A DNA stretch of 57,012 nt, taken from Moritella sp. PE36 (GTDB taxonomy: Bacteria > Pseudomonadota > Gammaproteobacteria > Enterobacterales > Moritellaceae). Positions within the stretch are counted from its first letter, which is position 1, and every line of letters begins with the position of its first letter. This document shows, one piece after another, positions 1 to 8,947 of this stretch. The notes below the pieces were generated by a model. The model made no database searches. It was not told where the DNA came from and worked only from the letters and a program-made list of their open reading frames with translations. The position numbers and the translations under genes are program-made. Location of the stretch: the NCBI RefSeq assembly GCF_000170855.1, contig NZ_ABCQ01000026.1:1-57012 (forward strand), read 5' to 3'.

Positions 1-1
1 A

Positions 2-508
2 TTAAACGACCCTCAATTACAAGGCGCACAATTTTATGCCCGTGCCGATAACCTTGCAGAATGGTTCAAACAAGTTGAAAAACGTCTTGGTTCATTATCT
101 CAACGTTTAAGTGCTTCTGTAGGTCAATACCGTATCAACACTGATTTATCGGGTGATCAGGGTGCTGAGCAATCGACATTCACAGAGTCTGGTTCTATGG
201 TTAAAACACCATGGTTAGAAATCGATAATGTATTCTGGGAAGCGCGTGGTTCTTCTTGGGCACTATACCATTACCTAAAAGCTGCACGTGTTGATTTTAA
301 AGGTGTATTAGAGAAGAAAAATGCCCTAGCAAGTGTTGACCAAATCATCCTTGAATTAGAAGCATCACTACAGCCAGTAGGTAGCCCGATGATTCTTAAC
401 GGTGCTGGTTTTGGCTTTTTTGCTAACCATTCTCTCGTCATGGCAAACTACTTGTCGCGCGCAAACGCGGCTGTTATTGACCTACGTAGATTACTAGAAC
501 AAGGTTAA
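2..508 (+). CDS. DUF2333 family protein, C-terminal part (5' end outside window)
   Basis: The reading frame is open from the second base of the window to the TAA at 506-508, so this is the C-terminal 168 residues of a longer protein. The segment has the pattern I associate with the uncharacterised gammaproteobacterial DUF2333 family: a helical stretch around EWFKQVEKRLGSLSQRL, then WLEIDNVFWEARGSSWALYH, and a C-terminal FFANHSLVMANY segment. The function of the family is not known to me. A methionine at 197 could look like a start, but the conserved family sequence clearly continues upstream of it. Only the C-terminal domain is visible, so nothing can be said about a signal or membrane anchor. 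The gene ends before a small hairpin and a strong terminator. Confidence 0.75.
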   Translation, partial: LNDPQLQGAQFYARADNLAEWFKQVEKRLGSLSQRLSASVGQYRINTDLSGDQGAEQSTFTESGSMVKTPWLEIDNVFWEARGSSWALYHYLKAARVDFKGVLEKKNALASVDQIILELEASLQPVGSPMILNGAGFGFFANHSLVMANYLSRANAAVIDLRRLLEQG

Positions 509-541
509 TCACCACATACGATAGCCTGTAAGGCTATCACT

Positions 542-594
542 AAGCCCGTAACTCCGCTTTTAATTAAGCTGTAAAAATAGTGACGGGCTTTTTT
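542..594 (+). terminator. Rho-independent terminator after the DUF2333 gene
   Basis: AAGCCCGT (542-549) pairs with ACGGGCTT (583-590), followed by a run of Ts. Just upstream, between the stop codon and this element, is a separate perfect 8-bp hairpin with a 3-base loop (520-538, GATAGCCT/AGGCTATC), so two stem-loops lie in tandem behind the gene. Confidence 0.75.
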
Positions 595-651
595 GTGTCT
601 GAAATTCATGACAAACTGGTTAATTAAAATAGTGAGCAAGGAAACTACCGA

Positions 652-1476
652 ATGGATACTGTATTAATAACGGGGGCATCAACCGGGATCGGTTATCACG
701 CAGCCGTTACCCTGAAAGCGGCAGGTTACCGTGTATTTGCTACCGCAAGAAAGATGCAGGACGTGACAAGATTAATTGAACACGGTTTTGAAAGTGTACA
801 ACTCGATTTAAGCTCAACAGCCTCTATCACAGCCGCTGTCACGCATATCATCCAGCTTACCGATGGCAAGATAGATGTATTATTTAATAACGGCGCTTAT
901 GGTCAGCCCGGGGCTGTCGAAGATCTTCCGACAGACGTATTACGCGCCCAATTTGAAGCCAATGTCTTTGGTTGGCACGAGCTGACCACTCAAATTATCC
1001 CGCTGATGCGCGCTAATGGCCGTGGTCGCATAATCCAAAACAGTTCGGTACTTGGCCTGGTGACAATGAAATATCGCGGCGCCTACAATGCCAGTAAATT
1101 CGCGCTAGAAGGATTAACAGATACGCTAAGACTGGAGTTACTCGATTCTCCAATCAAGGTATCGCTCATTGAACCGGGTCCGATAGTGAGCCAGTTTCGC
1201 GCCAACGCATTGTCAGCATTTCAAGCCAACATTGACATAGAGAATAGTATCCACAGTGACGATTACCAACAACAAATTAGTCGCTTAGATAAGAAGGACG
1301 TCAGTAATCGGTTTACCCTTGGCCCTGAAGCTGTAACCAAAGCACTCATCCATGCGATAGAAAGTAAAAATCCGAAAGTGCGTTATTACGTCACCTTTCC
1401 AACCCATTTATTTGCCTTGTTAAAACGTATTTTACCCTTTAGAGTATTGGATAAAATTTTAGCCAAATCAGGTTAA
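652..1476 (+). CDS. Short-chain dehydrogenase/reductase, YbbO-like
   Basis: A classical SDR oxidoreductase of 274 residues, closest in my memory to E. coli YbbO (about 269 residues) over its whole length, including the C-terminal RFTLGPEAV and LDKIL segments. Visible motifs are the nucleotide-binding TGASTGIG near residue 7, the catalytic Ser at 131/132 in NSSVLG, and the YxxxK pair Tyr145/Lys149 in AYNASK. The structural NNAG motif reads NNGA (79-82), a swap worth noting but unlikely to inactivate the enzyme. An AAGGA Shine-Dalgarno element precedes the ATG. The substrate is unknown; members of this group act on aldehydes, ketones or alcohols with NAD(P). It is followed 36 bases later by the M32 peptidase, so the two may be co-transcribed. 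Confidence 0.88.
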   Translation: MDTVLITGASTGIGYHAAVTLKAAGYRVFATARKMQDVTRLIEHGFESVQLDLSSTASITAAVTHIIQLTDGKIDVLFNNGAYGQPGAVEDLPTDVLRAQFEANVFGWHELTTQIIPLMRANGRGRIIQNSSVLGLVTMKYRGAYNASKFALEGLTDTLRLELLDSPIKVSLIEPGPIVSQFRANALSAFQANIDIENSIHSDDYQQQISRLDKKDVSNRFTLGPEAVTKALIHAIESKNPKVRYYVTFPTHLFALLKRILPFRVLDKILAKSG

Positions 1477-1512
1477 TATTAGCCCTTATCTCATTCCCGT
1501 TTCGGAGTTAAC

Positions 1513-3003
1513 ATGACGACTAATTCAGCTTATGAACAGTTATCTAAGCATTTTAAAAAGATCCATAATTTACACCACCTTTCTTCAATTTGTGGTTGGG
1601 ACCAAGCGGCAATGATGCCTGCAGGCGGTAATGAAGCACGCTCTGAAGCCATGGCCGAACTCGCTGTCATGATCCACCAGCAAAGTACCGCACCACAACT
1701 TGCTGGTTTAATTAACCAAGCGCAAGCTGAAAACCTATCGACTGAGCAACAAGCAAGCTTAGCCGAGATCGATCGTAGCTGGCAGCAAGCCAATGTGGTA
1801 CCAGAAGATCTCGTTTCAGCTCAATCGTTAGCAGGTTCTAAATGTGAACATGCTTGGCGTACCCAGCGTAAAGAAAACGATTGGGCAGGCTTTGCTAAAA
1901 ATTTAAAAACAGTGGTTGAGCTATCACGTGAAGAAGCCAGTATTCGCGGCCAAGCAAACAACTGCAGTAATTATGATGCTTTGATGGACTTGTACGAACC
2001 AGGCATGAGCAGCGCCCAACTGGACCCTATTTTTGATGACGTTAAATCATGGTTACCGGAATTGACGCTTGCCGCACAAGAAAAACAACGCAGTGACAAT
2101 GTCATCATGCCGACGGGCCATTTCCCAATTGCTGCACAACAGCAACTGGGTTTAAAGACCATGCAGATCTTAGGTTTTGATTTTAACCATGGTCGCCTTG
2201 ACGTATCGACTCATCCATTCTGTGGTGGTGTTGCTTCAGATGTGCGCATTACAACAAGATACGAAGAAGATGATTTCACTCAAAGTTTAATGGGTGTAGT
2301 GCATGAAACCGGCCACGCACGTTATGAACAAGGTCTACCAAAAGCATTGAACCACCTACCAGTAGGTCAAGCGCGTTCTATGGGTATTCATGAAAGCCAA
2401 AGCCTGTTATTTGAAATGCAATTAGGCCGTAGTAAAGAGTTCTTAACTCTGCTAACACCAGAGATACAGCAAGCATTTTTAGGCACAGATAAAGCAATTT
2501 ATAACCCGCTGAATTTAAGCCAGTGTTATACCCGTGTAAAACCTGATTTCATCCGGGTTGATGCCGATGAAGTGACGTATCCTGCCCATGTAATGTTACG
2601 TTATGAAATCGAACAAGCATTAATGAATGGTGATATCGAAGTGAATGATATTCCGGAATTGTGGGCAGTTAAAATGCAGCAATACCTTGGTGTAGACACT
2701 AAAGGTAATTACCGTAATGGTTGTATGCAAGATGTGCATTGGACTGATGGTAGCTTTGGTTACTTCCCGTCTTATACACTAGGTGCTATGTATGCCGCGC
2801 AGTTTATGACGACAATCAAGCAAGAAATGGATGTACCAGCAATCATTACTAGCGGTGATTTATCGCCGATCTTTACTTGGCTTAAAACCAATATTTGGCA
2901 AAATGCGTCATTACTGAGTACCAATGACTTAGTCAAACAAGCAACTGGGGAAACATTAAACCCAGCGCACTTTAAAGCCCATTTACAGGCGCGTTATTTG
3001 TAA
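1513..3003 (+). CDS. M32 family metallocarboxypeptidase
   Basis: Cytosolic zinc carboxypeptidase of the M32 (Thermus Taq carboxypeptidase) family, removing C-terminal residues from peptides. The 496-residue length is normal for the family. The HExxH zinc motif appears as HETGH at residues 264-268 in the usual context ARYEQGLP, followed by the HESQS segment that carries the third metal ligand. The C-terminal block DVHWTDGSFGYFPSYTLG is also typical. There is no signal peptide. GGAG lies about 6 bases upstream of the ATG. It follows the YbbO-like gene closely on the same strand and faces the chemoreceptor gene. The role is likely peptide turnover; the exact specificity cannot be read from the sequence. 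Confidence 0.92.
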   Translation: MTTNSAYEQLSKHFKKIHNLHHLSSICGWDQAAMMPAGGNEARSEAMAELAVMIHQQSTAPQLAGLINQAQAENLSTEQQASLAEIDRSWQQANVVPEDLVSAQSLAGSKCEHAWRTQRKENDWAGFAKNLKTVVELSREEASIRGQANNCSNYDALMDLYEPGMSSAQLDPIFDDVKSWLPELTLAAQEKQRSDNVIMPTGHFPIAAQQQLGLKTMQILGFDFNHGRLDVSTHPFCGGVASDVRITTRYEEDDFTQSLMGVVHETGHARYEQGLPKALNHLPVGQARSMGIHESQSLLFEMQLGRSKEFLTLLTPEIQQAFLGTDKAIYNPLNLSQCYTRVKPDFIRVDADEVTYPAHVMLRYEIEQALMNGDIEVNDIPELWAVKMQQYLGVDTKGNYRNGCMQDVHWTDGSFGYFPSYTLGAMYAAQFMTTIKQEMDVPAIITSGDLSPIFTWLKTNIWQNASLLSTNDLVKQATGETLNPAHFKAHLQARYL

Positions 3004-3068
3004 TATCGATTGCCGATTGTTTATTATTTATTTGCTCTGTTCCATAACATGGTGATACCAGTACATAG

Positions 3069-3105
3069 CCCTAACGATTGGCGCGCAACAGCGCCTCTCT
3101 AAGGG
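3069..3105. terminator. Possible bidirectional hairpin between convergent genes
   Basis: In the gap between the M32 peptidase and the convergent chemoreceptor gene, GGCGC (3080-3084) pairs with GCGCC (3091-3095), enclosed by a weaker CCCT/AGGG pairing. There is no clear T-run, so this is a tentative transcription end. Confidence 0.35.
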
Positions 3106-3158
3106 TTATTATTACGCTATGGCTGTCGCATTTTCAAGTTGAGCTCGTTACCTGCAAT

Positions 3159-4349
3159 TCACGATTTATCTTTTTGGGTCTTAAACGCTGCCAGTTGATT
3201 CACAATATTATCAGATACTTCATTAAGGCGCTTACCTTGATTTTGAAGCTCGCTACAATCATCAGCATTTGAATTAGACAACATTTTTAATGCTTGTATT
3301 TCATGAGAAACATCAACAACAAGTTTGTGGATATAACGAATATCAACATTATCTGAGACCTGACCTTGCTTCTCTTTTTGTCCAATTAAATTCAATATAC
3401 CGTCAATATTATCACATGCTGTATTGATCTCTGTTTGACTGTTTTTTGAATGTGATGAAAGATCACTCAGATTTTTTGACTGTAACTCTATCTGCTCGCC
3501 AGCTTGATGCACTGCTGTAGAAATACCGTCAATAATCTGATTGATTTGATTTAAGCTGTTTTGAGTTGACATAGCAAGCTGCCTGACTTCATCTGCAACG
3601 ACCGCAAACCCTCTACCGTGCTCTCCAGCTCGAGCCGCTTCAATAGCAGCATTTAATGCCAGTAAATTTGTCTGATCTGCCAGATTGTTTATCACTGATA
3701 CAACACCACCAATAGAGTTCACTTGCTCTGATAGTAATTCAAACTTATTGCTCAGATTTTCACTGCTGCTGACATATGTTTCTATCATATAGGCCATATT
3801 ACTCATCGCTTCATTTGACAGCTGCAATCCATCTCTGGTATTCCTAACCTGTTCTTGAGTTTGTTCAGCTTTGATTTGTAATGCTAAAGAATGTTCATCT
3901 AATATTTTAAACTGCAGGGCAATATTATCAACTCGTTGATCTTGAGTTTGAATACGCTGAGCAATATCGTTTGTTTTTGAAGTCAGCGTATTTGCAATTT
4001 CATCTGATGCAATTGCTTGAATTTGAATATCAATTAATGCTCCTTTAACATTTAGTCTAAATGAATTAATAACACTTAATACTTTGCTCATCTCACTGTT
4101 GTAGTCACTATTGACCTGACATTCAACCGAAAGATCTTTTTGTTCAAATGTACGCATGTAATCAGTAATTTTATTTAGGGAATCTACCCCCCAAAACTTT
4201 TCATCAAGATCATGGATAATCAGCAAAAGAATAACAATATATTGTAATATCTGTGAATGAAACTGCTCAGTAAAAAATAAAGCATTAAAAAATAGTGAAA
4301 TAGCACTTAGCCAATGGATAAGTCTCATTCGTAGAAAAAGTGAATGCAT
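3159..4349 (-). CDS. Methyl-accepting chemotaxis protein with a minimal N-terminal region
   Basis: The C-terminal half has the invariant MCP signalling hairpin ([19 protein letters not shown], then [15 protein letters not shown]), so it should form receptor trimers coupling to CheA/CheW. The N-terminus has two short hydrophobic segments (about residues 10-26 and 35-47) with almost no periplasmic loop between them, then a divergent HAMP-like stretch before the coiled coil. No ligand-binding domain is visible, so any sensing is probably of membrane or cytoplasmic state. About 100 residues follow the hairpin tip, poor in obvious methylation sites, and there is no CheR-docking pentapeptide. I chose the ATG at 4349 (MHSLFLRM) over an upstream in-frame TTG at 4415, because the latter would begin inside the inverted repeat that follows norW. 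Confidence 0.82.
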   Translation of the reverse strand: MHSLFLRMRLIHWLSAISLFFNALFFTEQFHSQILQYIVILLLIIHDLDEKFWGVDSLNKITDYMRTFEQKDLSVECQVNSDYNSEMSKVLSVINSFRLNVKGALIDIQIQAIASDEIANTLTSKTNDIAQRIQTQDQRVDNIALQFKILDEHSLALQIKAEQTQEQVRNTRDGLQLSNEAMSNMAYMIETYVSSSENLSNKFELLSEQVNSIGGVVSVINNLADQTNLLALNAAIEAARAGEHGRGFAVVADEVRQLAMSTQNSLNQINQIIDGISTAVHQAGEQIELQSKNLSDLSSHSKNSQTEINTACDNIDGILNLIGQKEKQGQVSDNVDIRYIHKLVVDVSHEIQALKMLSNSNADDCSELQNQGKRLNEVSDNIVNQLAAFKTQKDKS

Positions 4350-4409
4350 AATAAATTCCGTTATAAGTTCTTTGCAGGGTACAGTGGTAATAATTGAACC
4401 GAATAATGA

Positions 4410-4442
4410 CAACAACAGGCTCGTTCAATTAACCTGTTGTTG
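4410..4442 (-). terminator. Inverted repeat after norVW
   Basis: A perfect 10-bp stem (CAACAACAGG at 4410-4419 with CCTGTTGTTG at 4433-4442) and a 13-base loop lie 30 bases beyond the norW stop codon. There is no T-run on the norW strand, so it may slow or process the transcript rather than act as a textbook terminator. It separates norVW from the chemoreceptor gene. Confidence 0.5.
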
Positions 4443-4471
4443 CCAATTTTAAATTATTTTAGCTACTAGTA

Positions 4472-5635
4472 TTAAGCTACTTTAAGTACTGTCGATACAT
4501 TAGGTAACAGGCGTAGCAACTTAAAAGCTTCTGGCATATTGGCTTGCGTCACCACAAAACCAATTAATTGCGCATCACTATCATAGGCCTTCGCCGTCAT
4601 TCCCGAATCGGTGATATCCACCTGCCAATTAGCATCACTCGCGGTGGTATTTCCGCTTAATTGGATCGGATATAATGGCGTTTTCACTTTGACCAACATC
4701 GCCGGAAAAGTCACATCAGTCGCAGTATTCGTCAACGTTTTCGCGAGTGCATTCGCACTGAGTATGATCGGTTGTAAAAAAGCCAAATGTTTACCGTCAA
4801 TCTCAGCACAATCGCCAATGGCAAAAATATGCGGATCCTGAGTTCTTAATTGCTTATCAACCACAATACCGCGGTTCACCGCTAAACCAACCTCGCTCGC
4901 TAACGCAGTATTGGGTTTCAACCCCGCCGCGCACAGCACACTATCAACATGGGTTGTATAACCGTTATTAAAGCTGACATCGATACCTGTAGCCGTTTTT
5001 GTCATCTTGCTGAGTTCATTACCCAGTTGCAGCTCAATCCCCTGCCTTCTCATTGTTTGATAAAGCTGAGATGAAATAAACTCGGGTAATAAACTCGGCA
5101 GTAATGCATCTGCTCGGTCGGTTAAGATGACATCATAGTTAGCGATGGCTAAATCCATTGCAATTTCAGACCCCACTAACCCCGCGCCAACCACCAACAC
5201 CGATTTCGCATTAACCAATTGCGCCTGTGACCGCTGGTATTCATCTAAACTATTCAACGTAATAATGTCTTTAGCTGCATCGCCATCAACAAATGGCACA
5301 AACGATTGCGCCCCTGTTGCCAGCACCAAATTATCGTAGGCTATCTCGATACCCTGACAACTCACTGTTTTTTCGATGCGGTTAATCTCATCAACATGCG
5401 TATTCGTCATCAGGGTAATATTGTGTTCACTCGCAAAGTCAGCCCCACTTTGTTTAACCATGTCTTGCGCGGTTAGTTTTTTGCTAAATACATGGCTCAA
5501 TTCTGGTTTGACATAATCATCACCACTGCCAGCGGTGATGACGATGATCGCTTGTTCCTGACTGGCACGACGAATTGACTTAACTAATTGATACGCAGCA
5601 AAACCACTGCCTATAATGACAACAGGTGAACTCAT
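4472..5635 (-). CDS. norW: NorW, NADH:flavorubredoxin reductase
   Basis: FAD/NADH-dependent reductase that passes electrons from NADH to the rubredoxin domain of NorV, supporting nitric oxide reduction to nitrous oxide in the cytoplasm. The 387-residue protein starts with the FAD-binding [14 protein letters not shown] segment, has the family block [13 protein letters not shown], a second dinucleotide-binding motif [12 protein letters not shown] near residue 150, and a C-terminal FAD-contact segment containing IGDCAEIDG. Its ATG overlaps the norV stop as ATGA, which suggests translational coupling. The nearest alternative would be another rubredoxin reductase, but the position directly after norV makes NorW secure. 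Expression should follow the sigma-54 promoter upstream of norV. Confidence 0.95.
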   Translation of the reverse strand: MSSPVVIIGSGFAAYQLVKSIRRASQEQAIIVITAGSGDDYVKPELSHVFSKKLTAQDMVKQSGADFASEHNITLMTNTHVDEINRIEKTVSCQGIEIAYDNLVLATGAQSFVPFVDGDAAKDIITLNSLDEYQRSQAQLVNAKSVLVVGAGLVGSEIAMDLAIANYDVILTDRADALLPSLLPEFISSQLYQTMRRQGIELQLGNELSKMTKTATGIDVSFNNGYTTHVDSVLCAAGLKPNTALASEVGLAVNRGIVVDKQLRTQDPHIFAIGDCAEIDGKHLAFLQPIILSANALAKTLTNTATDVTFPAMLVKVKTPLYPIQLSGNTTASDANWQVDITDSGMTAKAYDSDAQLIGFVVTQANMPEAFKLLRLLPNVSTVLKVA

Positions 5636-7152
5636 GCTACCTCCTTATTTTTAATCTCTTCAAACACATCTTTACCTAACCCACATTCAGGGCAGAGGAA
5701 ATAATCCGGTACCTCAGACCATGCGGTACCCGATGCGACATCTTGATTTGGTTCACCTTGGGCAGGATCGTAAACCCACTGACAGACAGTACATAACATC
5801 GAACTATCCGCACTAAACTGCGTCACAGCACTTTTCTGCGTCGGTTTTGCTACTTCAACGACTGGCGGTACTTTTTCTACTACTTGTTCCGCTACTGCTT
5901 GCTCTGATACAGTTTGGTTTGCAGCGGGGGCTGCTACATCGGCAAGCGTATTACTTGTTAGCGCCCACTCTTTCGCTAACGTGCGACCATATTCACGACA
6001 CGCTAATATCGCTTTACCATCTGGTTTCCATTTTGTTTTCAGACTTGGATAAGGTGCAAATCCCGCTTCCTCTAGTCTAGTTTCAATGCGATCAATCGCG
6101 CCACCAGTCCAACCATAACTACCAAATGCTGCGGCTTTTTTGTTTTTAAAACGCAGACCCGTGATCTCTTCCAGCATGGCGGCAACTTTAGGCATCATCA
6201 CATTATTCATCGTTGATGAACCCACTAAGATACCCTTGGAAATAAAGGCATTGGATAAAATTTCATTTTTATCATGACGTGCCACATTGAATACTTTCAC
6301 CGCAACTTGGCTATCAACCTCATGGATACCCTGGGCAATCGCATCCGCCATCGTGCGGGTATTATTCGACATCGAGTCATAAAAAATAGTAATGCGATCT
6401 TCTTGATATTTATCTGCCCACGTCAGATATTGTTCAATGATCTGAATTGGATTATCACGCCACACCACACCGTGCGCGGTAGCTATCATATCGACGGGTA
6501 AATTAAAGCTTAATATTTCATTAATTTTAGCGGTAACGAGCGGGCTAAATGGAGTTAGAATATTGGCATAATAACGCAAGCACTGATCCATTAACTCTTT
6601 GGTATCAACCTCATCATTGAATAAACGTTCATCACAATAATGCTGACCGAATGCATCATTACTAAACAGCACTGCATCTCCCGTCATGTACGTCATCATA
6701 CTGTCAGGCCAATGCAACATAGGCGTTTCAATGAAGACCAACTGCTTACCGTTCCCCAAATCTAAAGTATCGCCCGTCTTAACCACATTAAAATTCCACT
6801 CTGGGTGGTGGTGATGCCCAGTAATTGAATCAATTGCATTTTCGGTACAATAAATCGGTGTATTGGGTATTTTATTTAATAACGCTGCTAATGCACCAGC
6901 ATGATCTTCTTCAGCATGGTTAATCACTATGTAATCAATTTTGTTAAGATCAATTTCTAATTCTAATTGCTGAATAAATTCGTAGCAGAACTTGTGATCA
7001 ACCGTGTCGATCAGTACCGTTTTTTCTTCTTGGATAAGATAGCTATTATAACTCGTGCCTTTTTCAGTTTTAAATTCAGTACCGTGAAAATCACGCACTT
7101 CCCAATCACGTTGTCCAACCCAAGAGATATTATTTTTTACATGAATAGCCAT
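5632..7152 (-). CDS. norV: NorV, flavorubredoxin nitric oxide reductase
   Basis: Cytoplasmic flavodiiron NO reductase. From the N-terminus: a metallo-beta-lactamase-type diiron domain, a flavodoxin-like FMN domain from about residue 255 ([18 protein letters not shown]), and a C-terminal rubredoxin domain with two iron-binding knuckles (CTVC and CPEC). Diiron ligands are visible at His79, Glu81, Asp83, His147, Asp166 and the His of TAHGVVW. The linker between flavodoxin and rubredoxin is long and rich in Val, Ala, Glu and Gln. I chose the ATG at 7152 (MAIHVKNN), matching the E. coli N-terminus, over an in-frame TTG four codons upstream. It overlaps norW by 4 bases and is divergent from norR. 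All key residues look intact. Confidence 0.97.
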   Translation of the reverse strand: MAIHVKNNISWVGQRDWEVRDFHGTEFKTEKGTSYNSYLIQEEKTVLIDTVDHKFCYEFIQQLELEIDLNKIDYIVINHAEEDHAGALAALLNKIPNTPIYCTENAIDSITGHHHHPEWNFNVVKTGDTLDLGNGKQLVFIETPMLHWPDSMMTYMTGDAVLFSNDAFGQHYCDERLFNDEVDTKELMDQCLRYYANILTPFSPLVTAKINEILSFNLPVDMIATAHGVVWRDNPIQIIEQYLTWADKYQEDRITIFYDSMSNNTRTMADAIAQGIHEVDSQVAVKVFNVARHDKNEILSNAFISKGILVGSSTMNNVMMPKVAAMLEEITGLRFKNKKAAAFGSYGWTGGAIDRIETRLEEAGFAPYPSLKTKWKPDGKAILACREYGRTLAKEWALTSNTLADVAAPAANQTVSEQAVAEQVVEKVPPVVEVAKPTQKSAVTQFSADSSMLCTVCQWVYDPAQGEPNQDVASGTAWSEVPDYFLCPECGLGKDVFEEIKNKEVA

Positions 7153-7197
7153 ATTATATTCCAATTAATTAGTTAACGATTTTATATCCTTTCTAAT

Positions 7198-7213
7198 TGC
7201 AGGTACCGTGCCA
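7198..7213 (-). promoter_or_regulatory. Sigma-54 promoter of norVW
   Basis: On the minus strand TGGCAC (7213-7208), five bases, then CTGCA (7202-7198) matches the -24/-12 consensus TGGCAC-N5-TTGCA with one mismatch and exact spacing. Transcription should begin near 7187, giving a leader of about 35 bases to the norV ATG. This fits the known dependence of norVW on RpoN and NorR. Confidence 0.88.
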
Positions 7214-7218
7214 AAAGT

Positions 7219-7231
7219 TAACATGTTGATT
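7219..7231 (-). promoter_or_regulatory. Integration host factor site between NorR sites and promoter
   Basis: The minus strand reads AATCAACATGTTA, a full match to the IHF consensus WATCAANNNNTTR. It lies between the sigma-54 promoter and the NorR sites, where IHF bending is normally needed for activator-promoter contact. The consensus is short and this stretch is AT-rich, so position is the stronger argument. Confidence 0.65.
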
Positions 7232-7256
7232 TATATGAAAACAACACACACACACT

Positions 7257-7267
7257 GTCATAATGAC
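7257..7267. promoter_or_regulatory. NorR enhancer site 1
   Basis: GTCATAATGAC is an exact GTCA-N3-TGAC palindrome, the core of known NorR enhancer sites (GT-N7-AC). It is the site nearest norV, about 45 bases upstream of the -24 element. Confidence 0.82.
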
Positions 7268-7281
7268 TACCTTTACTTATT

Positions 7282-7292
7282 GTCATTATGAC
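7282..7292. promoter_or_regulatory. NorR enhancer site 2
   Basis: GTCATTATGAC, again an exact GTCA-N3-TGAC palindrome, centred 25 bases from site 1. Three sites support assembly of the activator hexamer, as known for E. coli NorR. Confidence 0.82.
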
Positions 7293-7300
7293 TATACACT

Positions 7301-7311
7301 GTCGATAAGAC
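7301..7311. promoter_or_regulatory. NorR enhancer site 3
   Basis: GTCGATAAGAC keeps the GT-N7-AC core with an imperfect inner palindrome, inside a longer inverted repeat (CACTGTC/GACAGTG, 7298-7314). It is 19 bases from site 2 and just upstream of the norR start, so it may also let NorR repress its own gene. Confidence 0.75.
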
Positions 7312-7333
7312 AGTGTTTTATACGGCTAACATT

Positions 7334-8875
7334 ATGCAGACTGATACTAAAGACCTTATCCATATCGCCTTGGATCTCACCACCAATATTTCCAATCAAG
7401 ATCGTTTCGAACGTCTACTCACCACCATGCGCAGATTATTTAGCTGTGATGCATCCGCACTATTAGAATTTAAGGGCCAGCATTTCAAACCCTTAGCAAT
7501 TAATGGCCTGAATGCTGACGTCTTGGGCAGACAATTTAATATCAGTGAACACCCAAGATTAGAAGCCATTGCCAGAGCGGGTGATGTAGTCAGGTTCCCT
7601 GCAGACAGCTCGCTGCCCGATCCCTATGACGCCCTTATTACCTCACACGAAGGTAATTTGCATGTACATGCCTGTGTTGGTTTACCCTTGATGGCAAATC
7701 AACGCCTGATTGGTGCACTGACGCTCGATAGCTTTGATCCCCACCAGTTTGATAACTTCAGCAATGATGAACTACGTACAGTGAGTGCACTTGCAGCCGC
7801 GACGCTTAACATTGCGCTATTGATGGATAAACTGGAAAAAGCAGCTGGCGATGTGACAGAGACAGATCCCGCCAAACATCAACCACAAAGTAACACTGAA
7901 ATTATTGGTCAGTCCGCACAGATCCAAGCCTTAAAAAAAGAGATCAGCGTCGTTGCCAGTACCGATATGACCGCATTAATCTTGGGGGAAACGGGGGTTG
8001 GGAAGGAATTAGTCGCCACTGCAATCCACCAGCAATCTTCCCGCGCCGACAAACCACTGATATACCTTAACTGCGCAGCATTACCAGAATCTATTGCAGA
8101 AAGTGAACTATTTGGACATGTGAAAGGCGCATTTACCGGGGCGATCAGTAACCGCAGTGGTAAATTTGAATTAGCAGATAAAGGCACCCTGTTTCTTGAT
8201 GAAATTGGCGAGTTAACCCTGACTTTACAATCGAAATTATTGCGGGTATTGCAATATGGTGACTTGCAACGTATTGGTGATGATCGCAACTTAAAAGTCG
8301 ATACGCGCATTATCGCGGCAACCAATAAAGATTTAAAAGAAGAAGTACTTGCAGGTCGCTTTAGGGCTGACCTTTATCATCGCCTTAGCGTATTTCCCAT
8401 CACAGTGTCACCGCTGCGCGAGCGTGGCGAAGACATTCTATTATTGGCTGGTTTTTTTATCGAGCGTTGTCGCAGTAAACTACAATTAAGCCACCTGAGT
8501 TTAAGTTCCACTTGCCAAGCTATACTGATGAATTATCCATGGCCAGGTAATATTAGAGAATTGGAGCACAGTATTAATCGCGCCGCGATCCTTGCCAGAG
8601 CAGAAGCTAAAGATGAATACGTGAGACTTCAGCCCTCGCATTTTAAGCTTGAGAATTTTTCAGTTGAAGTGACCGATGTGATTGAGGAAACAACGATGTC
8701 CGTCACCAACATACCCGTGGACAATTTACGTGACGCCACCGAACAATTTCAACGACAGTTAATCAGTAAAGCGCTTAAAGAAAATGATAATAACTGGGCC
8801 GCAACAGCACGCCAGCTTTCAGTCGATGTGGGTAATTTGCATAGATTAGCCAAACGGATTGAATTGAAAAGATAA
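7334..8875 (+). CDS. norR: NorR, nitric oxide-responsive sigma-54 activator
   Basis: Enhancer-binding protein that senses NO through non-haem iron in its N-terminal GAF domain and activates norVW. The GAF domain (about 1-170) keeps the characteristic [20 protein letters not shown] and DPYD segments. The AAA+ domain has Walker A GETGVGKE, the sigma-54 contact loop GAFTGA, and the LFLDEIGE Walker B segment. A C-terminal helix-turn-helix of the Fis type closes the protein ([20 protein letters not shown]). I chose the ATG at 7334 (MQTDTKDL) rather than an in-frame GTG at 7313, because 513 residues and the aligned N-terminus fit the family better and the GTG abuts enhancer site 3. It is divergent from norV across a 181-bp control region. 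Confidence 0.96.
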   Translation: MQTDTKDLIHIALDLTTNISNQDRFERLLTTMRRLFSCDASALLEFKGQHFKPLAINGLNADVLGRQFNISEHPRLEAIARAGDVVRFPADSSLPDPYDALITSHEGNLHVHACVGLPLMANQRLIGALTLDSFDPHQFDNFSNDELRTVSALAAATLNIALLMDKLEKAAGDVTETDPAKHQPQSNTEIIGQSAQIQALKKEISVVASTDMTALILGETGVGKELVATAIHQQSSRADKPLIYLNCAALPESIAESELFGHVKGAFTGAISNRSGKFELADKGTLFLDEIGELTLTLQSKLLRVLQYGDLQRIGDDRNLKVDTRIIAATNKDLKEEVLAGRFRADLYHRLSVFPITVSPLRERGEDILLLAGFFIERCRSKLQLSHLSLSSTCQAILMNYPWPGNIRELEHSINRAAILARAEAKDEYVRLQPSHFKLENFSVEVTDVIEETTMSVTNIPVDNLRDATEQFQRQLISKALKENDNNWAATARQLSVDVGNLHRLAKRIELKR

Positions 8876-8889
8876 ACGTTGGAAAATAA

Positions 8890-8917
8890 CAAAGGCCGCG
8901 AATGCGACCTTTGTTTT
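8890..8917 (+). terminator. Terminator after norR
   Basis: CAAAGGCCGC (8890-8899) and GCGACCTTTG (8904-8913) form a 10-bp stem with one mismatch and a 4-base loop, followed by TTTT. It lies 14 bases after the norR stop and also faces the end of the convergent lipoprotein gene. Confidence 0.8.
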
Positions 8918-8947
8918 GTTAACTGTAATAAATAACTATGCAGTCAA

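Noticed and set aside
3061-3110. Integron attC-like hairpin between convergent genes
   Set aside because: The flanking sequences do not match the RYYYAAC and GTTRRRY cores; it is better explained as a terminator-like stem.
7226-7239. FNR-like site TTGAT-N4-ATGAA upstream of norV
   Set aside because: It has one mismatch and overlaps a full IHF consensus, which fits the sigma-54 architecture better.
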